A DNA stretch of 64,000 bases from CALFER01 sp964472395 (GCA_964472395.1 CAYYMM010000006.1:1-64000), one strand, 5' to 3'; numbered from the stretch's first letter, positions 27,801 to 36,301 are shown. Numbers and translations: made by a program. Notes: generated by a model from the sequence alone, not told the origin.

Positions 27801-28383
27801 CGTTTTCGTCATACTCCTCAGGATTGATGGACATGACGACAAACCCAAAATCATCAGACCCGAATACTCCGGTACCAGTAGGTCCATCAACGGGGTCCCC
27901 CGGAGATCCGGTCGGGCCGTTCGGCTGTTTGGATGGATTGGGATCGGTAACTGCGATGGAACCTAGCCCGCCCGCATCGTTCGAGATCCAGGCAAACGAT
28001 CCCCAGAAAGCCACATCCATCGGTGAATCCGTCGCCGGCCAGCCTTGGCGATCTCGACGAACCTGATCCGAATAAACCGCAACACTGCCTGAAACGGGAT
28101 CGACACGAACGACCGAATGCGCGTATCCCCCGGCAATTCCTCGGTTGGCAATCAGCACTTGCCCCCGCGGCAGCACACTCCCCTCACCGGTTCCATCCGT
28201 ATCAGGATTGGTGATGAATTCAAGTCCCCAAGGGAAATTCAGACCCGATGCGATGATTTGAGGAGAAACGGATGTCTTTGAATGCTCATCCTGGAAACCG
28301 GTCTCGGAATCCGGGCTGCATCCTGCAAGGATCAGGAGAGCGGCAGAGAAAAGAACGATTGAAAAGTTCCATGCGTGCTTCAT
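24877..28383 (-). CDS. Lipoprotein: beta-propeller interrupted by five Big_5 repeats and a lamin-tail domain
   Basis: 1168 residues from the ATG at 28383. Lipobox ILAGC near residue 21. An N-terminal propeller part (ASGLNFPWGLEFI, VVRVDP) is followed by five about 115-residue Big_5-type Ig repeats, each opening with a V.P.xGAT.V-type strand and closing FSTG or similar (near residues 183, 301, 418, 528, 648). Then comes a lamin-tail domain (VINEAVVDP, DEWIELYN; about 760-880), and finally more propeller blades (GIQSPRGLEFIPD, LYIACRGNGYILEIDP). The propeller thus appears split by a large insert. It is probably an outer-membrane-anchored surface protein. The gene lies 22 nt after the ComEA-like gene in an apparent operon. 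Confidence 0.85.
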   Translation of the reverse strand: MKHAWNFSIVLFSAALLILAGCSPDSETGFQDEHSKTSVSPQIIASGLNFPWGLEFITNPDTDGTGEGSVLPRGQVLIANRGIAGGYAHSVVRVDPVSGSVAVYSDQVRRDRQGWPATDSPMDVAFWGSFAWISNDAGGLGSIAVTDPNPSKQPNGPTGSPGDPVDGPTGTGVFGSDDFGFVVMSINPEEYDENVSLNNKIEVVFSQPVDPNTITISTFKVEVHASELTPDPPDPHGRFLYSDDYTHVEFDYEGSLYESTTYRITLDSDITNQSGVELDGNLDSPGPDDFVSYFSTGSGNPRVVWVDPSNGATQVPVDTDIEIGFSEPIRNTSVTTSSFYVMDQEGDRIDAEVTVYPDKTRAILVPDSTLNLNQTYTVHVTTRVVDLAGNPLDQQPGGYPDAFMSAFSTGAADTSAPRVVQITPANGAQNVDSRPTITAVFSEPIAPSSRVGQYFILAGPAGQISGSVSWNSDTELQFIPSYDLSESGTFTITITDVLTDMTNLSLDGNADGSAGGNFTSVFSTGSEGLYVVSSFPADSNTGISISTIVYVNFSKAVNPTTINTQTFSLARESLPDQPIPATVFPNQGNMGATLRPDAYLNEDTAYIIRVSSEVTDPSGNPLDQIPGLPLDAFSARFVTGGEDNTPPCIITIQPTDGATGITVSTTVTVTFGEPINPASVTSATFSLTGPGGVVPGNIAFTQGNAAILFDPSADLEASQTYTVRVTTGVVDTSGNALDGDCNGSTGPDFTSSFTTGVGGVVINEAVVDPQQDWSDSEGGDGIAFNNTPGNGSITTSDEWIELYNASNQSLDITNWKLEMVDTSPETHIIGSGSGTEVYYPASSTSSNFQPGSYLIIGNPVGSNNNSCYFILKDTQDRVIDDVEFGDDLEGDGEGDGAPEAGEDGGATGVNDESIARSPNAFDSDNDIADFVKQEATIGRDNSTSKSGMASHGRMSSDTILEGMSGIVAAGIAPDEPGPYSYLYFATQTRREIVYAIDFDDGIYHVLTGIQSPRGLEFIPDRDASGNPLPGYGWLYILNPEEGNLLRARIIPNGPVGGHGTEAYVENRGRDAMIYYTFEDLFDPVGIAYSQQHNRLYIACRGNGYILEIDPEGQLTEIFDTGFGMDALGGVAIGDMGSGDVLFLTNTGGPRVDVGSGPNGALYYFDPHP

Positions 28384-28405
28384 TGTCTCAGCCTCGCTTT
28401 CCGGA

Positions 28406-29368
28406 CTATTCGACCGGAGCAGTGCGTTTTCGGATCTCATCGCTGAAAAAGCCACCGGTCATTGAATCCAGTGACGCTGTTATCTCCTCAAGTCGCAACT
28501 GCCGTTTGATCTGGGTCGGCACATCCACGCGCGGTTCAATTAACATCTCTGCTTTCAATCGTTTGCGATCGAAGAAGAGTTTTGTTACTTCATTGAGAAC
28601 TGACTGACGAAATTCGACCTGATCCTGGGTTTCTGCACTAACCCGCAACATATCCGGATTGAAGATATAATCCTGCAGATTCCATTTCATTCTAAGTTCG
28701 TAATCCCAATCATCATCGGTATCATGACCCCAAGTCTCATCATCCGGCCCGACTGTCACGGTATTACCTGAAACGCTTATCGTTTTAGATTTGGAGTAAT
28801 CCGTATCGTCATCCGTATCGTGACCGACACTGACCTGGAACGTATCGGGAAGAAGTGCGCGGTTTCTTACATCGCTGCGCCATGATGCGAAACGTTGCGG
28901 ATCGACTTCCGCAAATCGTATAGCCGCATTCTGAACTTCCTGAATCGTCGGCTCATTTGCAAACGCCGCTGTAACCTCTTCGATCGACACGGTCGGCATG
29001 GGAGTGGGTTGGACCTGTGCTACTTTTTCGATCGGCTTCATCGGATCCACATCATCGGGACTGCTCTTCTGAATTGATTCTTTTTTCAGAGAAGGCTTGC
29101 CACCGCTTCCTCCTGTTGTAATGAGATCCTTGATTTCACTATAGATCTTATCGCCGATTCGGGGCACGTTTTTTATATCTTCGATTGAGTTGAAAGGTCC
29201 ATGCTGCTCTCGATAATCCACGATCGTCTGTGCCAGTCCCGGTCCGATCCGCGGCAACGATTCCAACTCCGCGGCGGATGCCGTGTTGATATCGATTTTT
29301 GCTGAAGCGATCTGAGCGAGAGCACCGATCAAGACAACCACAACACAGCAGCGCCACAATGACTTCAT
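28406..29368 (-). CDS. ComEA-like HhH protein fused to a duplicated unknown domain
   Basis: 320 residues from the ATG at 29368 (AAGGAGA 5 nt upstream). Signal peptide (1-22, ending ASA), then two helix-hairpin-helix motifs (KIDINTASAAELESLPRIG and FNSIEDIKNVPRIGDK) as in ComEA DNA-uptake receptors. After a low-complexity spacer comes a C-terminal region (about 125-320) paralogous to the entire upstream gene product: both have SxxGxxxTxGPDDET and a closing helix ending in LDxxTG. It would bind double-stranded DNA in the periplasm. The role of the fused domain is unknown. One base separates it from the upstream gene. Confidence 0.8.
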   Translation of the reverse strand: MKSLWRCCVVVVLIGALAQIASAKIDINTASAAELESLPRIGPGLAQTIVDYREQHGPFNSIEDIKNVPRIGDKIYSEIKDLITTGGSGGKPSLKKESIQKSSPDDVDPMKPIEKVAQVQPTPMPTVSIEEVTAAFANEPTIQEVQNAAIRFAEVDPQRFASWRSDVRNRALLPDTFQVSVGHDTDDDTDYSKSKTISVSGNTVTVGPDDETWGHDTDDDWDYELRMKWNLQDYIFNPDMLRVSAETQDQVEFRQSVLNEVTKLFFDRKRLKAEMLIEPRVDVPTQIKRQLRLEEITASLDSMTGGFFSDEIRKRTAPVE

Positions 29369-29369
29369 A

Positions 29370-29978
29370 TCAATCTCCTTCCGAGAACTTCGTTTCACGT
29401 TCATTCCGGAACGAAGTGGAAACAAACATCCCCGTTAATCCGTCCAATTCAGCAATCAGACGTTCCACCTCAATCCGCCTTTGGAATTCAATCAAGGCAT
29501 CCGCTCGAGACGAAACGGGCCGATTGCCCTCGAGTAATTTTTCGGTGAGAGAAACGTATAGGCGAGTTACACGATGCATGAGCTTGTTTTGCTTTTGCAT
29601 GAGGGTCTTCCGTGCTTTCTGACACGCCATGCCGTCTCTCGCAAATTTCAGATTACCCGGATACCAACTCAGTGTTAACTCACTGTTTATCCATTGTCTG
29701 GAATTCGTGCCGAATGTTTCATCATCAGGACCAATAGTGATGATCGACCCCGATGTAGAAATGGTCCTCGCCCGACTGTAATCCGCGCTGTTTTCGTCAC
29801 CGCTATCGACGGAAAAGGTCACTTCCGGCAACCATACCTGAGACTTCACTCCTGACATCAGCGATGCGACATATTCGGGGTGATGCTCATGATAACGATT
29901 CGCCGCGCTGATAATCTCCTCGAGCGATGGTAATCCGGAAACCGATTCGGCAGCAATCCCGGCATTAGCTTCTTCCAT
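29370..29978 (-). CDS. Unknown protein paralogous to C-terminal region of neighbouring ComEA-like protein
   Basis: 202 residues with no signal peptide. It has a Pro-Ser-Leu-Glu-Glu helix at the start, a central ITIGPDDETFG motif, SRARTISTSGS before it, and a C-terminal helical part ending LIAELDGLTG. These match the downstream neighbour in order (for example VTVGPDDETWG, SLDSMTGG), so the pair arose by duplication. No known family recognised. Start and stop abut the neighbours (0-1 nt gaps), showing tight co-translation. Confidence 0.7.
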   Translation of the reverse strand: MEEANAGIAAESVSGLPSLEEIISAANRYHEHHPEYVASLMSGVKSQVWLPEVTFSVDSGDENSADYSRARTISTSGSIITIGPDDETFGTNSRQWINSELTLSWYPGNLKFARDGMACQKARKTLMQKQNKLMHRVTRLYVSLTEKLLEGNRPVSSRADALIEFQRRIEVERLIAELDGLTGMFVSTSFRNERETKFSEGD

Positions 29979-31217
29979 TTATAATCCCTCTCCACCAAGA
30001 AAGATACCCGACCCTGTTGCGGCAATCACATAGGTGCGCTCACCCACCTGTATCGATTCAATCGCGCGGATGCCGAGATCCAGAAGGCCCTGGTTGAGGG
30101 AAGCTGTTTCCTCCAATCCCACGCCGATACTGAACACCCCGCGATCGCTTGCGAGAAGGAGTCGATCATCCCATTTGACAAGGTCTCGAAGCGTCGCACC
30201 TCTGAGAAACAGAACCGGACTCAGTTGCCAATCAGCCGAATCTGCACAAATCGCAACGGTCCTCTCGGTGATTGCTACGAGGTGTTGATCGTCGATCCAA
30301 TCTGCTGCGAGCAAGGGTTCGGCGATGAGTTCCAAAGGGAGCGTGACCGGGATGGCAGTGCCGTCCGTATAAACCTTTTGTATCGATCGTTCTGATATGG
30401 CGATTACAGCATCCGAACGAGCGCCGGCCCGTTTCACCCACGTATATGGAGAGGCACTGGAGTAGGAAGTCAACCGGAACCCTCCACCGGAATAGTCCGA
30501 TTGATACAATCCCTGCAATGTGGCATATAGGATTTCGTCCTGCCCTAAACCGAAAGCGGCCGCGCGGATGTCGGATCGGTTGATCGCGAGTCTTGTCCAG
30601 GACTGACCGCCATCTCGGGACAGATGGATCGATCGATTGGTCAGGATAAGCACGTGATCGGAATGGTTTGGATTCACTACAACGGACACGATCCACTCAG
30701 AATCGCGATCATGACTGCCCGGAGACACGGTCATTGTCTCAGAAGAGGGATACCGATCCACCTCCTCCGGGTCCTCGATCAGGTTCTCGTCCTTCAACCT
30801 CCGGTATAACTCCGTGTCATCGATGTCATCGTAGTTCTCTTCCTCGAGCACGATGCCACGCCGTCGTAAATCATCCTCATCGTAATCGCGCCGTGAAAAC
30901 GACTCTTCACGGGCCGGTTGAGGAATCTCGTCATCGAACGCTTCTCGGTTAGATTTAGTTAGTGCGAATATGAGCCTCCATGTTTGTGCCAGATCTCGGC
31001 TGACGTAGGTATGCTGTTGCGTTACCGCATAGATGACGACATTAGGCGGTGCGGATGCAGAGACCGAGATGACATTGAGATCGCGGAGGCCCTGGGATCG
31101 ATCGCTCCAGGAGAATGCGGCAACGGCACTGAAGCTGTTGATCGAAAACAACAGGCAAATAGTCAATCGCAGCAATTCGATTGTGTAAGGTACCCGTGAG
31201 ATCAGACCAAAGCGCAT
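29979..31217 (-). CDS. Secreted sortilin/BNR-type beta-propeller protein
   Basis: 412 residues from the ATG at 31217 (CCGGAAGG upstream). A signal-like hydrophobic start (LLRLTICLLFSINSFSA) is followed by photosynthesis-stability-factor/BNR-like blades: YVSRDLAQTWRLIF, HLSRDGGQSWTRLA, and later shorter blades with GVFSIG and GIFLGG. An acidic insert (about 105-165, many Asp/Glu/Arg) splits the first two blades. Such propellers bind ligands or scaffold complexes in the envelope. First of the tight sub-cluster that also holds the two paralogous proteins and the lipoprotein. Confidence 0.65.
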   Translation of the reverse strand: MRFGLISRVPYTIELLRLTICLLFSINSFSAVAAFSWSDRSQGLRDLNVISVSASAPPNVVIYAVTQQHTYVSRDLAQTWRLIFALTKSNREAFDDEIPQPAREESFSRRDYDEDDLRRRGIVLEEENYDDIDDTELYRRLKDENLIEDPEEVDRYPSSETMTVSPGSHDRDSEWIVSVVVNPNHSDHVLILTNRSIHLSRDGGQSWTRLAINRSDIRAAAFGLGQDEILYATLQGLYQSDYSGGGFRLTSYSSASPYTWVKRAGARSDAVIAISERSIQKVYTDGTAIPVTLPLELIAEPLLAADWIDDQHLVAITERTVAICADSADWQLSPVLFLRGATLRDLVKWDDRLLLASDRGVFSIGVGLEETASLNQGLLDLGIRAIESIQVGERTYVIAATGSGIFLGGEGL

Positions 31218-31288
31218 GATGACCTTCCGGAAAACAGCAATTTCGTACGACCGAAACACGGCAACGATAGCAAATCCAACCTATTGGG

Positions 31289-31615
31289 TCAACAGATCTT
31301 GGTATCGGCAGGGTGTTCCAGCAACCGTGTTTGGAGATAGGAAGCCGCGCATTGGAGAATTGTTGTGATGACTTGTTCCATCTCGTTTTCACTGTGCTCG
31401 GATTGGGAGTGGAACAGTTTGTTCTCCAGTTCAGTCGAGATGATATCCAGCACCTTCAGGATCGGGTAAAAACAATCAGAAACAGGCGGGAGTTCGATGA
31501 AGAGCATCTGACGATCGTTGATTTTCTTGATTGCGTAGATGAGGTAATCGGTCCCGAATTCATTTTCGAGTTCGATCACCAAATCCATGAATTGCCGGCA
31601 TGACTCTGTCATCAT
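31289..31615 (-). CDS. Small unknown cytoplasmic protein
   Basis: 108 residues, GAGGA 7-8 nt upstream of the first ATG. It is predicted all-helical with alternating amphipathic stretches (TDYLIYAIKKINDRQMLF, then ILKVLDIISTELENKL). No family recognised. It starts 10 nt after the tandem-nucleotidyltransferase gene, so it is almost certainly co-transcribed and may be a partner or regulator of that protein (inference). About 70 bp separate it from the next secreted propeller gene. Confidence 0.55.
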   Translation of the reverse strand: MMTESCRQFMDLVIELENEFGTDYLIYAIKKINDRQMLFIELPPVSDCFYPILKVLDIISTELENKLFHSQSEHSENEMEQVITTILQCAASYLQTRLLEHPADTKIC

Positions 31616-31625
31616 TGATAGTTCC

Positions 31626-34625
31626 TCAGCCCTGTAGAAACTCCTTGATACGTTTGATTGCGGAGCGTGATCGGTGGCGATGATAACGGTACGAACTCAT
31701 CAGCCTCGACACATCTCCCTCTTCCGTATATTCCTTACCGGGTTGATCGATCCCCATCCGTCGAGCAATCGGATAAAGGCGATCGGTTGACATCTCGTCG
31801 CCTGCAGCCAGGGACAGTGCGTTGGAGTCACGAAAACCGCGCATGAACTGGTACGCGCGTTGCAACGCATTGACTTCAGATTGCAGTATCGGAAGGCGAT
31901 CACGAAGTTCATCAAATGCCTTCCACATGATTGGTTGACGAATTCCGACATGAGCCTTCACCACGTCCACGACAAGCTGGATATCTCTCAAAGCGCCGGG
32001 ATCTTCTTTCACATTGACACGCTCTCCTGTCTTCTGGTGCAACTCGTCTCTGCGTCCGGTGATTTCACCAAACATATCCTCAATGAACGGCGTGGGATCA
32101 CTGAAGAGGTATCTTTCAAGCAATCGACTGACTGCGGTATCGGTTGAGCGGTTTCCGCACAATAAGCGGGATCCCAAGAGCTGTGAAAAGTCGATAAATC
32201 TAAGAGAATCAGGAGTATTGAGCAGAGATTCGAGTGTTTCGAATGTGATGACGTAAGATCCGACGAGCTCTCCGAATCGATGATGAGGTAAGATACCCTG
32301 CTGGATCAACTCCCGGTTGAAGTCATTTATCACCGCCGTTGCATAGCGTTGAAATTCGGGGGAATCATCCGTGCTGAGAACGAACAGGTCGATATCGTTC
32401 TCAAAAGCTTCCTCCCGCGCATATCCACCGGTGCAAAAAATCCCCAGGGGCTGGTCATCTTCATCGACGCGACTGTAGTGGAATGGAAATCTCTCCTGTT
32501 CATCGATGCTCCAGAGCGATGCTCGGAAAAGTCTCCGGAAGTATCGCCTGAAGAACGCATGATACTCCTCATAAAGAGCTCGAATCTCACGGGGTTTCGA
32601 TATCGCGATCAGTCCGCAACGGCAGAAACTGTAGGTATAATATGTGACCAGTTTTTCCTTGAGTTCAGATGAACACGTGGCATCGGATAACTCCGTCCAT
32701 AGCTGGATGGCAAGGCCATTTAAAAACGGGATATCATCGATGTGATACACGATTTCCGGACGTGATTGCGCCACTTTGGCATACAATCGACGGTAGTTAT
32801 TGGACGAGAAGGCAAGCAGTTGACAAAGAAAGAGGAATTTTGTCTTCAGTTGTTGCGGGCATGGGATCGATTTCCAGTTTCGCTCGACAATCTGTATCAA
32901 ATCGATCGTGCGTTCGAAATCGAGTGAGAGGAGATACCGGGTCAGAAAGGATGCGTGCGAACGGATCAATGACACGAGGGAACCCAGGTATACCATTTTG
33001 GAACTGATTTTCCGGTTCAACCAGGTCTGGAAGAAATCGACATAAAACCGTTGATCCGGTTGTCGGATGTATCGATCAAAGAGCACCCCGGAAACTATCA
33101 TGGAATCCATGTCCAGGACCAGAAGCTTCAATAACCGTTCGAATGTCCTCAAGCGCATCGGCTTGTTGAGTGTCTGGATACTCAGGATCAGTTCCCTCAG
33201 AAGCATCCCATCATTTTCCGACAGCATCTCGAGGACATCGTCCCAATAGATCATGCCTCGATATATCTTGAAGATTCTCAGAATGTTGATCGCTTTGTTC
33301 TTGTGCCAGCGTACGGCATAATCCTCGGGGTAATTCCCTTCGATGATCTGACGAATGACCGTAAATGCCTTGAGATGCTCGTTGACTTTCCCGACGATTC
33401 GTCGTGCGATGGTACGTAACTGATCGAGCGTTTCATAGTAATGCGTCAACAGCCGCATGGCGGGGCGAACCAGCCCGAGTGCAGGAAAACCCATGACGAT
33501 CGCAACCTGATCGAGATTTGCCATGTGCAGCGAATCGCTCATGTCGAGTTCTTCATCGACAGAGACGATGAGTTGATAAACGTAGAAGAACATCTCTATG
33601 AAATTGAAAATGTCCTTTAACTGCGTGAACATGGGCGCCAATGCAGGATCTTTGGTGATCAGGATATCAAGAGAATCGCGCGACCCATGAGCCCGGATCC
33701 CGTAGATTGTCTTGAGCATGTTGACGAGGCTGTGGATCAGTCTGAGGCCATGGGTCTTGGGAGTGATCGATAAACTGAAAATATCCGTTGCCAGATTCTC
33801 GTTGACTTCTCCGAGCATGCCCCGCAGATACCCCTCGTGGAACCGGCGCAACCCGACATCCAGATAGAACGAATCGATGATTTCAGCGTTGATCCTTGAT
33901 TTCAGAAGCTGATCACCGGTCAGCAGTTCCGTCAGAAGTAGCTCCGAGATAACAACAAAATTGGAAACACTCCGGTCGAGGTATTTTTTAACATCGTCCA
34001 GCGTTGTGAGATACGTACCTTCCGAGACGCGTTCGGCAAGATAGAAATGCATTTTTCGACAGTACTTCAACATTTCTGTGCTCGCCTGTCCGATGATCCT
34101 GTTCCACAAGTTCCGGTCAATCGATTCATCGACGAAGATCCCGACATCCAAGTCATCTTGATCGAGAATCATGCCCATGTTGCACATGGCGATACCTGAT
34201 GTATCGGCAGTTCCGGGTGAAAACAATCCGATCAGGCAAGTGAGGTATGAAGAGATAAGATCTCTCAACGAGAACCGCAGTTTGATAAGCATTTGTCCAA
34301 AAATCTGATTACGGTTTTGATAGTTGGATGTTTCCCTTCTCAGACGATCGATGTTGAAGAAGTGGAGATGGAGCGTTTGAAGGCTGACATAGGTGCCCAA
34401 GAACGTTCTTGCTTCAGAGTCATCATCAGAAACCTGCATGATGATGTTCATCTCTGAAAGGAAACTCTGAGCGGGTCTCAATAAATGGACACGTCCTGAT
34501 TTCCCCTTATTATCAAGCCGTTGACGCAGTACATGCATATTCCGTTCTGCAATCAGCAGATACTTCTGATGGTGATTGGACAGAATCTTCAGTCGCCCGG
34601 CAAGATCATCAAAAGAGTCCAGCAT
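31626..34625 (-). CDS. Large protein with two GlnD-like nucleotidyltransferase domains
   Basis: 999 residues. The C-terminal third is a GlnD-type nucleotidyltransferase: CTGGYAREEAFENDIDLFV (about 730-750, DxD present), LLGSRLLCGN, and the linker NVKEDPGALRDIQ (about 873). The N-terminal part has a second, more divergent copy: NMGMILDQDDLDVGIFV (about 148-165, DxD present) followed by TLDDVKKYL and LLLTELLTGDQLL, in the same order as GlnD. Between them lies a long helical region. There is no HD hydrolase or ACT domain, unlike GlnD. GlnE also has two such domains, but the motifs here are GlnD-like. Substrate protein unknown. It follows fabG by 17 nt. Confidence 0.7.
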   Translation of the reverse strand: MLDSFDDLAGRLKILSNHHQKYLLIAERNMHVLRQRLDNKGKSGRVHLLRPAQSFLSEMNIIMQVSDDDSEARTFLGTYVSLQTLHLHFFNIDRLRRETSNYQNRNQIFGQMLIKLRFSLRDLISSYLTCLIGLFSPGTADTSGIAMCNMGMILDQDDLDVGIFVDESIDRNLWNRIIGQASTEMLKYCRKMHFYLAERVSEGTYLTTLDDVKKYLDRSVSNFVVISELLLTELLTGDQLLKSRINAEIIDSFYLDVGLRRFHEGYLRGMLGEVNENLATDIFSLSITPKTHGLRLIHSLVNMLKTIYGIRAHGSRDSLDILITKDPALAPMFTQLKDIFNFIEMFFYVYQLIVSVDEELDMSDSLHMANLDQVAIVMGFPALGLVRPAMRLLTHYYETLDQLRTIARRIVGKVNEHLKAFTVIRQIIEGNYPEDYAVRWHKNKAINILRIFKIYRGMIYWDDVLEMLSENDGMLLRELILSIQTLNKPMRLRTFERLLKLLVLDMDSMIVSGVLFDRYIRQPDQRFYVDFFQTWLNRKISSKMVYLGSLVSLIRSHASFLTRYLLSLDFERTIDLIQIVERNWKSIPCPQQLKTKFLFLCQLLAFSSNNYRRLYAKVAQSRPEIVYHIDDIPFLNGLAIQLWTELSDATCSSELKEKLVTYYTYSFCRCGLIAISKPREIRALYEEYHAFFRRYFRRLFRASLWSIDEQERFPFHYSRVDEDDQPLGIFCTGGYAREEAFENDIDLFVLSTDDSPEFQRYATAVINDFNRELIQQGILPHHRFGELVGSYVITFETLESLLNTPDSLRFIDFSQLLGSRLLCGNRSTDTAVSRLLERYLFSDPTPFIEDMFGEITGRRDELHQKTGERVNVKEDPGALRDIQLVVDVVKAHVGIRQPIMWKAFDELRDRLPILQSEVNALQRAYQFMRGFRDSNALSLAAGDEMSTDRLYPIARRMGIDQPGKEYTEEGDVSRLMSSYRYHRHRSRSAIKRIKEFLQG

Positions 34626-34642
34626 GAGTCACTCCGATCATG

Positions 34643-35383
34643 TCAGACACTCAATCCGCCATCCACCCCCAGCACCTGTCCGGTGATATAGGAAGCCTCC
34701 GATGACAGCAGGAAAAGAATCGCACTCCCAACATCCTGAACACTCCCTGCGCGCTGCATTGGAATCTTGCCGATCCAGCCTGCTCTGGCCTCGTCCGGGA
34801 TGGCTTTCGTCATCTCGGTTTCGATGAAGCCTGGAGCGATCGCGTTCACTGTGATGTTGTAGCGAGCCAATTCAAGTGCGAGCGATCGAGTCAACCCGAT
34901 GATCCCTGCCTTTGACGCCGCATAGTTCGCCTGGCCGGGGTTGCCGCGAGCGGCAACGCTCGAAAGATTGACGATTCGCGGTGAGGATGACTTTTTGAGT
35001 AAAGAGAATGCCTCTCGTGCGCACAGATAGGAGCCGGTCAGATTGACATCGATTACCTGCTGCCATTGATCGAGTTTCATTCGCATGAAGAGATTATCTC
35101 GGGTGATACCAGCATTGTTGATCAGAAAATCGAGTCCCTGACATGTCTCTTTAACTTGAGAAAAGAGATGTGCGACTGATTCCGGGTTTGAAACATCCGC
35201 AGGTATTCCAATGAGATTGGAAGACGAATCCGGAGCGAGGTGCCGAATGGCGGCATCGATGTTCTGTTGATCGAGATCAACAATGACGACACGAGCATCT
35301 TCGAGGAACAGCTGCTGGACGATCTCAAATCCTATACCTCGCGCCCCTCCCGTAACGACTGCAGTCTTTCCATTGAACCTCAT
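34643..35383 (-). CDS. fabG: 3-oxoacyl-ACP reductase
   Basis: 246 residues, a classical short-chain dehydrogenase: NADPH site TGGARGIG, NNAG, catalytic Ser in IVNLSSVAARGNPGQ, YAASKAG (Tyr-xxx-Lys), then IAPGFIETEMT, and the usual C-terminal ITGQVLGVDGGLSV. It reduces 3-oxoacyl-ACP in fatty acid elongation. GAAGGAG lies 8 nt before the ATG. It lies back-to-back with the yceD-rpmF-plsX-fabD-acpP cluster, so fabG has moved out of its usual place between fabD and acpP but stays close. First gene of the long minus-strand run. Confidence 0.93.
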   Translation of the reverse strand: MRFNGKTAVVTGGARGIGFEIVQQLFLEDARVVIVDLDQQNIDAAIRHLAPDSSSNLIGIPADVSNPESVAHLFSQVKETCQGLDFLINNAGITRDNLFMRMKLDQWQQVIDVNLTGSYLCAREAFSLLKKSSSPRIVNLSSVAARGNPGQANYAASKAGIIGLTRSLALELARYNITVNAIAPGFIETEMTKAIPDEARAGWIGKIPMQRAGSVQDVGSAILFLLSSEASYITGQVLGVDGGLSV

Positions 35384-35480
35384 CGATTATCTCCTTCTTT
35401 TTCCCGGGCGGTCTTGGGACAGGTTTGATTGTAACAGGATCCAAGGAATTTCAAAAATGAATCCTCTCCTCGATGTTCTC

Positions 35481-35509
35481 TTGACACAGCCGGAACACAT
35501 CACTAAGGT
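35481..35509 (+). promoter_or_regulatory. Possible sigma-70-type promoter of yceD-fatty acid cluster
   Basis: TTGACA (35481-35486), 17 bp, TAAGGT (35504-35509), ending 49 bp before yceD. The divergent fabG direction has TTGAAA-15-TACAAT on the minus strand (35454 to 35428), too short a spacer for confidence. Confidence 0.4.
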
Positions 35510-35558
35510 TATGAGGTTTTGATTCGTCTCTCGAATCAAGCTGTTTTATAGGAGTCCT

Positions 35559-36077
35559 ATGAAGATCAGGATCGACACCATTCTTCCGGAAGGTCTGCGG
35601 ATCGATTGCAGAGTACCGATTGCCGAAATCGATCAATCGGATCTCGATGTCCGCATCTCTTCTGATATCGTGTTTAAGGGCTCCTTGAATCCATTCAGCG
35701 CAGGAATCATGCTGGATGGCACGTTCGAGTCCGAAATTGAAACTCAATGTGCACGATGTCTGAATCCCTTCAATCTGCGGCTTTCAAATAGCTTTAAACT
35801 GCTTCTGACAAAAACCCCGTCTGATGAAGAGGAAGACAGTGAGCGATCGCGGGTCGATCAAGTGGATTGCGAACAGGTGACGGACATCATCGACCTAACC
35901 GCTATTTTACGTGAGCAGTTGATTCTGCAGATTCCATTAAAAATGCTCTGCAGTGATGATTGCCGAGGGTTGTGCCAGCAATGTGGAAAGAACCTCAACG
36001 ATGGACAGTGCACGTGCAGCACGACCCCGATTGACCCTCGACTGTTGAAACTGAAACAGTTGTTCGAGAACAAGTGA
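35559..36077 (+). CDS. yceD: YceD/DUF177 family protein
   Basis: 172 residues with the YceD pattern: central TQCARCLNP and C-terminal Cys cluster (CSDDCRGLCQQCGKNLNDG), then a hydrophobic tail. YceD homologues sit next to rpmF in most bacteria and are linked to 23S rRNA/ribosome synthesis. GGAGT precedes the ATG. rpmF follows after 9 nt. The zinc-like cysteines are all kept. Confidence 0.9.
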   Translation: MKIRIDTILPEGLRIDCRVPIAEIDQSDLDVRISSDIVFKGSLNPFSAGIMLDGTFESEIETQCARCLNPFNLRLSNSFKLLLTKTPSDEEEDSERSRVDQVDCEQVTDIIDLTAILREQLILQIPLKMLCSDDCRGLCQQCGKNLNDGQCTCSTTPIDPRLLKLKQLFENK

Positions 36078-36086
36078 GGAAAGACC

Positions 36087-36269
36087 ATGCCGGTACCCAA
36101 GAGACGTTTGACAAGCACACGGAAGCGAACCCGTAGTGCGAACAAGCATTATGTCGCCAAAGGGATTGCAACATGCAGCAATTGCCAGCAACCGAAACTT
36201 CCGCACCATGTGTGCCGCAATTGCGGTTTCTATGGTCAGAAGCAGATACTGAAGATTGAAGAGAAATAG
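36087..36269 (+). CDS. rpmF: Ribosomal protein bL32
   Basis: 60 residues, normal length. Starts MPVPKRRLTSTRKRTRSANK and has two CxxC pairs (CSNCQQPK and CRNCGFY), so it is the zinc-binding form. GAGGAA upstream of the ATG. Conserved neighbour of yceD and plsX. Confidence 0.97.
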   Translation: MPVPKRRLTSTRKRTRSANKHYVAKGIATCSNCQQPKLPHHVCRNCGFYGQKQILKIEEK

Positions 36270-36301
36270 TCAACCGGCAACGATTCGGTGATGGGAACCC
36301 G

